Below, piece by piece: positions 59,695-64,000 of a DNA stretch of 64,000 bases; position 1 is the stretch's first letter; each line of letters begins with the position of its first letter. The DNA comes from Phytohabitans houttuyneae (GTDB lineage: Bacteria; Actinomycetota; Actinomycetes; Mycobacteriales; Micromonosporaceae): NCBI RefSeq assembly GCF_011764425.1, contig NZ_BLPF01000002.1, positions 496,997 to 560,996 on the forward strand, read 5' to 3'. Below the pieces are notes generated by a model. That model saw only the letters and a program-made list of their open reading frames with translations, was not told where the DNA came from and ran no database searches. A program made the position numbers and the translations under genes.

Positions 59695-61431
59695 GTGTAC
59701 GAGGAAAGGCAGCTGCCACCCATGACCGTCGCCCCATCCGGTCCGGCGTTCTCGCTCCAGGACATCCCGTTCAGCTACCGCGGATCCTGGCTCAACGTCT
59801 CCCCGGTGGTAGCCGAGAAAACGTACGCCGACGACCTGCACCTTGTCTCGCACCAGACCGGGCTGCACGCGATCCTCCGGTTCACGCCGTCGGCGCCCGC
59901 CACCGCCGTCGCCACACCCGCGCTGCTGACCTGGCGCCACGACGGTGGCCGCGTCGAGCTCGTCTACGACGGCCCGGACACCGTCCGCCTGCGCGGCGAC
60001 GGACTCGGCATGCGCGTGGAAGCTGCCGCCGGCACGCTCACCCCCTTCAGCGGTACCTACCTCTACTGCGATCCGGTCGACGGCTCGCACGTGTTCACGT
60101 CCTACGAGACCGGCCGCCGGTACCGCGTCACCGTGCTGCGCGGCGACCTCGACCGGGCCGAGGGTGTCGAAGCGCTGGGTGCCGCACCGCGATCCCTGAC
60201 ACTGAACGCCGGGCGAGCGTGGGAGATCGCCATCGAGGAGTACCAGACCGCTCGGCTCCCGTACGCCGAGAACGTCCCGTTCGACGAGCTTCACCGCCAC
60301 GCCGCCGCGGACTTCGCCGGCTTCGTCGACGCTGTCGCGCCCTGGCGCACGGCACAGACACCGGCCGCCGAGCTGGCCGCCTACGTGCTGTGGTCCGCCA
60401 CCGTCGCGCCCGCCGGTTTCGTCACCCGGCCGGCCGTGCTGATGTCCAAACACTGGATGGACAAGGTCTGGAGCTGGGATCACTGCTTCAACGCCATCGC
60501 CCTGGCCGCGGGTGACCCCGAGCTGGCGTGGCACCAGTTTCAGCTGCCCTTCGACCACCAGGATCCGGCCGGCGCGCTGCCCGACTCGGTGACCCACTCG
60601 GAGATCCTCTACAACTACGTCAAGCCACCCATCCACGGCTGGGCGCTGCGGCATCTCCGGCAGCGCCTCGACCCGCCCGTGGACCGGGCGGCCCTCACCG
60701 AGACCTACGAGCGGCTGGCCCGGTGGACCGGGTTCTGGCTGACCGCCCGCCGGGTGCCCGGCCACGAGCTGCCGCACTACCAGCACGGCAACGACAGCGG
60801 CTGGGACAACGCCACCACCTTCGACGGCGACCGGGTCATCGAGACAGCCGACCTCGCCGCGTTCCTCGTCGTGCAGCTGCGCTGCCTGGCCGACCTGGCC
60901 GCGGAGCTTGACCAACCGAACACCCGGTGGAGCCAGGCGGCCGAGCAGATCCGCGCCGCCCTGCTCGACCAGCTGTGGACCGGAGACCGGTTCGACGCCC
61001 GCGGTGCCCGCACGGGACAGCGTCACGCCAGCACGAGCCTGCTCGACCTCATGCCGATCGTGCTCGGGGACGACCTGCCCGGCCCGGTCGCCGCCGCGCT
61101 CGCCGCCCGCATCGAGACCCATTTGACCGCGCACGGCCTGGCCACCGAGCCGCTCGACTCGTGCCACTACACCGCCGACGGCTACTGGCGCGGCCCGATC
61201 TGGGCACCCTCGACCGTGCTGATCGAGGATGGCCTGCGGCGCGCGGGGTACACCACGCTCGCCGACGAGGTCAGCCAGCGCTTCCGGGCGCTGTGCGAAA
61301 AGTCGGGCTTCGCCGAGAACTTCGACGCCGAAACGGGCGCCGGCCTGCGCGATCGTGCGTACACCTGGACCGCCAGCAGCTACCTCATCCTCGCCGCCGC
61401 GCACGAGCGGCGCCGGACGACCCCTCACTAG
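59695..61431 (+). CDS. Cytoplasmic GH63-type (trehalase/glucosidase-like) glycoside hydrolase
   Basis: A 578-residue enzyme with no signal peptide. An N-terminal beta domain (about 20-220) precedes an (alpha/alpha)6 barrel. Motifs typical of GH63 and its trehalase and debranching-enzyme relatives are KHWMDKVWSWDHCFNA, QHGNDSGWDN (likely acid), YWRGPIWAPS and ENFDAETG (likely base). Related bacterial proteins hydrolyse mannosylglycerate, glucosylglycerate or alpha-glucosides. Start is GTG 59695 (AAGGA ten bases upstream) or ATG 59722 (GAGGAAAGG twelve or more bases upstream). As last gene of the importer operon it would cut the imported oligosaccharide inside the cell. Confidence 0.82.
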   Translation: MYEERQLPPMTVAPSGPAFSLQDIPFSYRGSWLNVSPVVAEKTYADDLHLVSHQTGLHAILRFTPSAPATAVATPALLTWRHDGGRVELVYDGPDTVRLRGDGLGMRVEAAAGTLTPFSGTYLYCDPVDGSHVFTSYETGRRYRVTVLRGDLDRAEGVEALGAAPRSLTLNAGRAWEIAIEEYQTARLPYAENVPFDELHRHAAADFAGFVDAVAPWRTAQTPAAELAAYVLWSATVAPAGFVTRPAVLMSKHWMDKVWSWDHCFNAIALAAGDPELAWHQFQLPFDHQDPAGALPDSVTHSEILYNYVKPPIHGWALRHLRQRLDPPVDRAALTETYERLARWTGFWLTARRVPGHELPHYQHGNDSGWDNATTFDGDRVIETADLAAFLVVQLRCLADLAAELDQPNTRWSQAAEQIRAALLDQLWTGDRFDARGARTGQRHASTSLLDLMPIVLGDDLPGPVAAALAARIETHLTAHGLATEPLDSCHYTADGYWRGPIWAPSTVLIEDGLRRAGYTTLADEVSQRFRALCEKSGFAENFDAETGAGLRDRAYTWTASSYLILAAAHERRRTTPH

Positions 61432-61440
61432 AATGGGCGG

Positions 61441-61454
61441 GCGAATCGGTTCGA
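61441..61454. promoter_or_regulatory. LacI operator GCGAATCGGTTCGA
   Basis: A site of the GCGAATCGATTCGC family 14 bases before the LacI start. It fits self-repression of that gene. Confidence 0.7.
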
Positions 61455-61468
61455 GGGCCGGGAGTGGG

Positions 61469-62482
61469 ATGAACATCGGGGAGATCGCTCGCCGGGCGGG
61501 CGTGTCGCGCAGCACCGTCTCGTACGTGCTCAGCGGCAAGCGGGCGGTGTCCGAAGGGACCCGGCAGCGGATTCAAGCCGTCATCGACGAGCTGGGCTAC
61601 CGCCCCAACGCCAGCGCCCGCGCCCTTCGGGAGGGACGCACCCACACGCTCGGGCTTGTCATCCCGCCGGCCAGCCAGCGGCTGACCGACATGCAGCTCG
61701 GGTTCGTGGCCAGCGTGGTGGAGGCGGCCGCGCGCGTCGACCTCGACGTGCTGCTCTCGCCGTCGGGCGGAGACCACGATCGGTCGTTCGAGCGGATCGT
61801 CAGTGGCCGGCGGGTCGACGGCGTGATCCTGATGGAGATCCGGCTGGAGGACGACCGCGTGAGTCGCCTGCAGCAGACCGGGCTGCCGTTCGTCACCATC
61901 GGCCGTACCGCAGATCCGCACGACACGGCGTGGGTCGATGTCGACTACGCGGGCCTGATCGCCCGCTGTGTCGAGCACCTGGCCGACCTCGGGCACCGGC
62001 ACGTCGCCCTGGTGAACCGGTCGGCCGAGCTTGTCGCCGCCGGGTACGGGCCGGGCCATCGCGCCCTCGCCGGCTTCACCGCGGCCGTGGCCGACCGGGG
62101 ACTCACCGGCGTCGAGGTGTGCTGCGGCGACGACGCCGCGGCGGGGGAGGCGTGTGTCGAGCAGTTGCTGGCCGCGCATCCGGAGCTGACCGCGATCGCG
62201 ACGGTCAACGAGGCGGCTCTGCCCGGCATGCAGCGGGCGTTGGACGCGGCCGGGCTGGTCGTGCCGCGTGACTTCTCCATCACCGGCGTTGCCGCGAGGC
62301 ACTGGGCCGAAGACTTCCGCCCGCCCCTGACCGCCGCGGACGTCCCGATCGTGGAGATGGGCACCGAGGCGGTGACGTTGCTGCTGGAGAGCATCGCCAC
62401 GCCGGGGGCGGCGCGGCGACACCGGCTGTACATCCCGCCGGTCTCGTTGCGCTCCAGCACCGGTCCGGTGCCGCGGCGCTGA
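61469..62482 (+). CDS. LacI-family repressor of the adjacent glycosidase/importer regulon
   Basis: A 337-residue LacI protein. HTH: NIGEIARRAGVSRSTVSYVL; hinge LGYRPNASARALR; the ligand core ends less typically (SITGVAARHWAEDFRPPLTA). ATG 61469 has GGGAG upstream. Operators of one family lie before this gene (61441), the importer operon (56601, doubled) and the clan-A glycosidase (56490), which identifies it as their regulator. Similar sites before the 8.2 kb importer suggest a wider regulon or a paralogue. Confidence 0.92.
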   Translation: MNIGEIARRAGVSRSTVSYVLSGKRAVSEGTRQRIQAVIDELGYRPNASARALREGRTHTLGLVIPPASQRLTDMQLGFVASVVEAAARVDLDVLLSPSGGDHDRSFERIVSGRRVDGVILMEIRLEDDRVSRLQQTGLPFVTIGRTADPHDTAWVDVDYAGLIARCVEHLADLGHRHVALVNRSAELVAAGYGPGHRALAGFTAAVADRGLTGVEVCCGDDAAAGEACVEQLLAAHPELTAIATVNEAALPGMQRALDAAGLVVPRDFSITGVAARHWAEDFRPPLTAADVPIVEMGTEAVTLLLESIATPGAARRHRLYIPPVSLRSSTGPVPRR

Positions 62483-62718
62483 GCCTCCCGTAAGGCTTGC
62501 GGTAGGTGTCCCGCCGCAGTCCGTGGCACCCCGTGCCGCGGCGGTTTGCGCAGCTCGAACCGGACGCCGAAGCCTTGTGCCGGATCGGTTTAGCTTGACG
62601 GCGCCGGGCCGAGACTTCTTCCGAAACATTCCCGTTACATCTTGACGGATGTCACTGTTATCGTTCACAGTCGCTGTCAGTCCTACAAGTTCATTCCTGA
62701 ACCCCGCCGTTGAGGAAC

Positions 62719-62732
62719 TGTTAACGCTAACA
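62719..62732. promoter_or_regulatory. LacI-type operator TGTTAACGCTAACA
   Basis: A near-perfect palindrome 81 bases before the GH62 gene, of the same family as 13940, 43759 and 54001. The rest of the 331-base gap 62483-62813 shows no gene. Confidence 0.7.
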
Positions 62733-62813
62733 AGTCGTGACAGGTCGCCGGTGTCCGCGCCGCCAGCGACGCGCCCCACGGCACGGTCCCAGATGCTCGA
62801 AAGGAGAGACGCT

Positions 62814-64000
62814 ATGCCGGTTGGGTCTGCGCGCAATGCGAGGTGGCGGCGCGGATGGCGGTCTGGTTTAGCCGCCGTCGCTGCCGCGGTGGTCGTGGGC
62901 GGCGGCGTGATCACGGTCGCCGCGACGTCTGCGTCGGCGGCCACGGTGGACACCACCGCGTGGTACGTGCTGGTGAATCGAAACAGTGGCAAGGCGTTGG
63001 ACCTGTACAACCTGGCCACCAACGACGGCGCGCGGATCACGCAGTGGACGCGCAACGACGGCGCCCAGCAGCAGTGGCAGTTCGTCGACTCCGGAAGCGG
63101 CTACTACCGGCTCAAGTCCCGCCATTCGGGCAAGGTGCTCGACGTGTACAACTGGTCGACCGCCGACGGCGGCGCGATCGTGCAGTGGTCCGACACCAAC
63201 GGCACCAACCAGCAGTTCCGCCTCGCCGACTCGGACGGCGGCTACGTCCGGCTGATCAACCGCAACAGCAGCAAGGCGGTCGAGGTGCAGGGCGCCGCGA
63301 CCAACGACGGTGCGAACGTCGTGCAGTACCGCGACTGGGGCGGCACCAACCAGCAGTGGCAGCTGGTCCGCATGGGCGGGACGACGCCGACGAATCCGAC
63401 CACAGGACCGACGACGCCGCCGCCGAATGGGTGTTCGCTGCCGTCGAGTTACCGGTGGTCGTCGTCGGGTGTGTTGGCGAACCCGCGGTCCGGGTGGGTG
63501 TCGTTGAAGGACTTCACGCACGCGCCGTACAACGGTCGGCAGCTGGTCTACGCCACCACCCATGACACCGGCACCTCGTGGGGGTCGATGAACTTCGGCC
63601 TGTTCACCAACTTCTCCGAGATGGGCTCGGCCAGCCAAAACCAGATGCCGTTCTCCGCGGTCGCACCCTCACTGTTCTACTTCGCCCCCCGCAACCTGTG
63701 GGTCCTGGCCTACCAATGGGGCGGCCCCGCCTTCTCCTACCGCACCTCCACCGACCCCACCAACGTCAACTCCTGGTCAGCACACCAAACCCTCTTCTCC
63801 GGCAGCATCTCCAACTCCAGCACCGGACCCATCGACCAAGCACTCATCGGCGACAGCCAAAACATGTACCTGTTCTTCGCCGGCGACAACGGCCGCATCT
63901 ACCGCGCCAGCATGCCCATCGGCAACTTCCCCGGCAGCTTCGGCAGCAACTACACCACGATCATGACCGACAGCACCAACAACCTCTTCGAAGCCGTCCA
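62814..64000 (+). CDS. Secreted ricin-GH62 alpha-L-arabinofuranosidase (3' end outside window)
   Basis: Starts at ATG 62814 with AAGGAG seven bases upstream and stays open to the window end (395 residues seen). Signal peptide (1-43, ending SASA). An N-terminal ricin domain (about 48-184) has QxW repeats (QQQWQF, NQQFRL, NQQWQL). After a [15 protein letters not shown] linker comes GH62 (from about residue 205, [18 protein letters not shown]), including [38 protein letters not shown] and the [11 protein letters not shown] motif. GH62 enzymes take single arabinose units off arabinoxylan and would work with the GH10 xylanase. Codon style changes within the catalytic part: G/T-ending up to about 63530, then strongly C/A-ending. 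Confidence 0.92.
   Translation, partial: MPVGSARNARWRRGWRSGLAAVAAAVVVGGGVITVAATSASAATVDTTAWYVLVNRNSGKALDLYNLATNDGARITQWTRNDGAQQQWQFVDSGSGYYRLKSRHSGKVLDVYNWSTADGGAIVQWSDTNGTNQQFRLADSDGGYVRLINRNSSKAVEVQGAATNDGANVVQYRDWGGTNQQWQLVRMGGTTPTNPTTGPTTPPPNGCSLPSSYRWSSSGVLANPRSGWVSLKDFTHAPYNGRQLVYATTHDTGTSWGSMNFGLFTNFSEMGSASQNQMPFSAVAPSLFYFAPRNLWVLAYQWGGPAFSYRTSTDPTNVNSWSAHQTLFSGSISNSSTGPIDQALIGDSQNMYLFFAGDNGRIYRASMPIGNFPGSFGSNYTTIMTDSTNNLFEAV

Noticed and set aside
62582-62598. Fourth copy of the GCTAAA-N4-TTTAGC operator
   Set aside because: Only the right half (GGTTTAGC) matches; the left arm GCCGGA does not.

Overview
The window is GC-rich, densely coded actinobacterial DNA: GTG starts, 1-8 nt start/stop overlaps inside operons, ricin-type (CBM13) and CBM2 modules on secreted enzymes, and many LacI regulators and sugar ABC importers. 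A filamentous actinomycete, perhaps of the Micromonosporaceae, is my inference; nothing here fixes the species. No rRNA, tRNA, CRISPR array, transposase or phage gene was seen.

Layout. 1-7.8 kb: secreted polysaccharide enzymes (tail of a PKD-CBM6-CBM2 protein, a CE1-type esterase, a GH54 arabinofuranosidase and a ThuA-sugar dehydrogenase-PKD-CBM6-ricin protein). 8.2-13.8 kb: an RbsA-type sugar importer with a ketose 3-epimerase-like enzyme. 14-19.6 kb: two GH43 enzymes sharing an unnamed C-terminal module, and a small secreted protein. 19.6-29.3 kb: a divergent cluster for non-phosphorylative L-fucose use (aldose dehydrogenase, lactonase, fuconate dehydratase, SDR and zinc dehydrogenases, GntR regulator, ABC importer). 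30-36.7 kb: a LacI-controlled unit with an esterase, a GH32-like enzyme and an ABC importer. 36.8-41.8 kb: a giant kinase-ATPase-GAF-GGDEF signalling protein. 41.8-43.5 kb: a dispersed repeat, a VOC-protein remnant and a methyltransferase. 43.8-54 kb: GH27, GH95 and GH10 enzymes, two convergent LacI genes and a second GH27-type enzyme. 54-62.5 kb: another repeat copy, a clan-A glycosidase, an ABC importer, a GH63-type enzyme and its LacI regulator. From 62.8 kb: a ricin-GH62 arabinofuranosidase cut by the window end.

How it works together. Read as a whole this is a plant cell-wall island. Secreted enzymes attack arabinoxylan (GH10, GH43, GH54, GH62, CE1) and galactose/fucose side chains (GH27, GH95). 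Four ABC importers take up the products, and cytoplasmic enzymes process them. Fucose released by GH95 can plausibly feed the L-fucose cluster 16 kb away.

Regulation can be read in part. Three palindrome families recur. GCTAAATCAGTTTAGC-type sites surround the 32.4-33.4 kb LacI gene. GCGAATCGATTCGC-type sites surround the 61.5 kb LacI gene and also occur before the 8.2 kb importer. TGTTAgCGcTAACA-type sites precede four scattered glycosidase genes whose repressor is not obvious.

Caution on quality. Four long genes are each broken by the apparent loss of one base in a G or C run. All four heal if one base is added, so sequencing undercalls are the likeliest explanation and the genes are annotated as whole. 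A dispersed intergenic repeat of about 250-300 bp with conserved hairpins, and strong codon-style mosaicism inside the GH10 and GH62 genes, are the least ordinary features.
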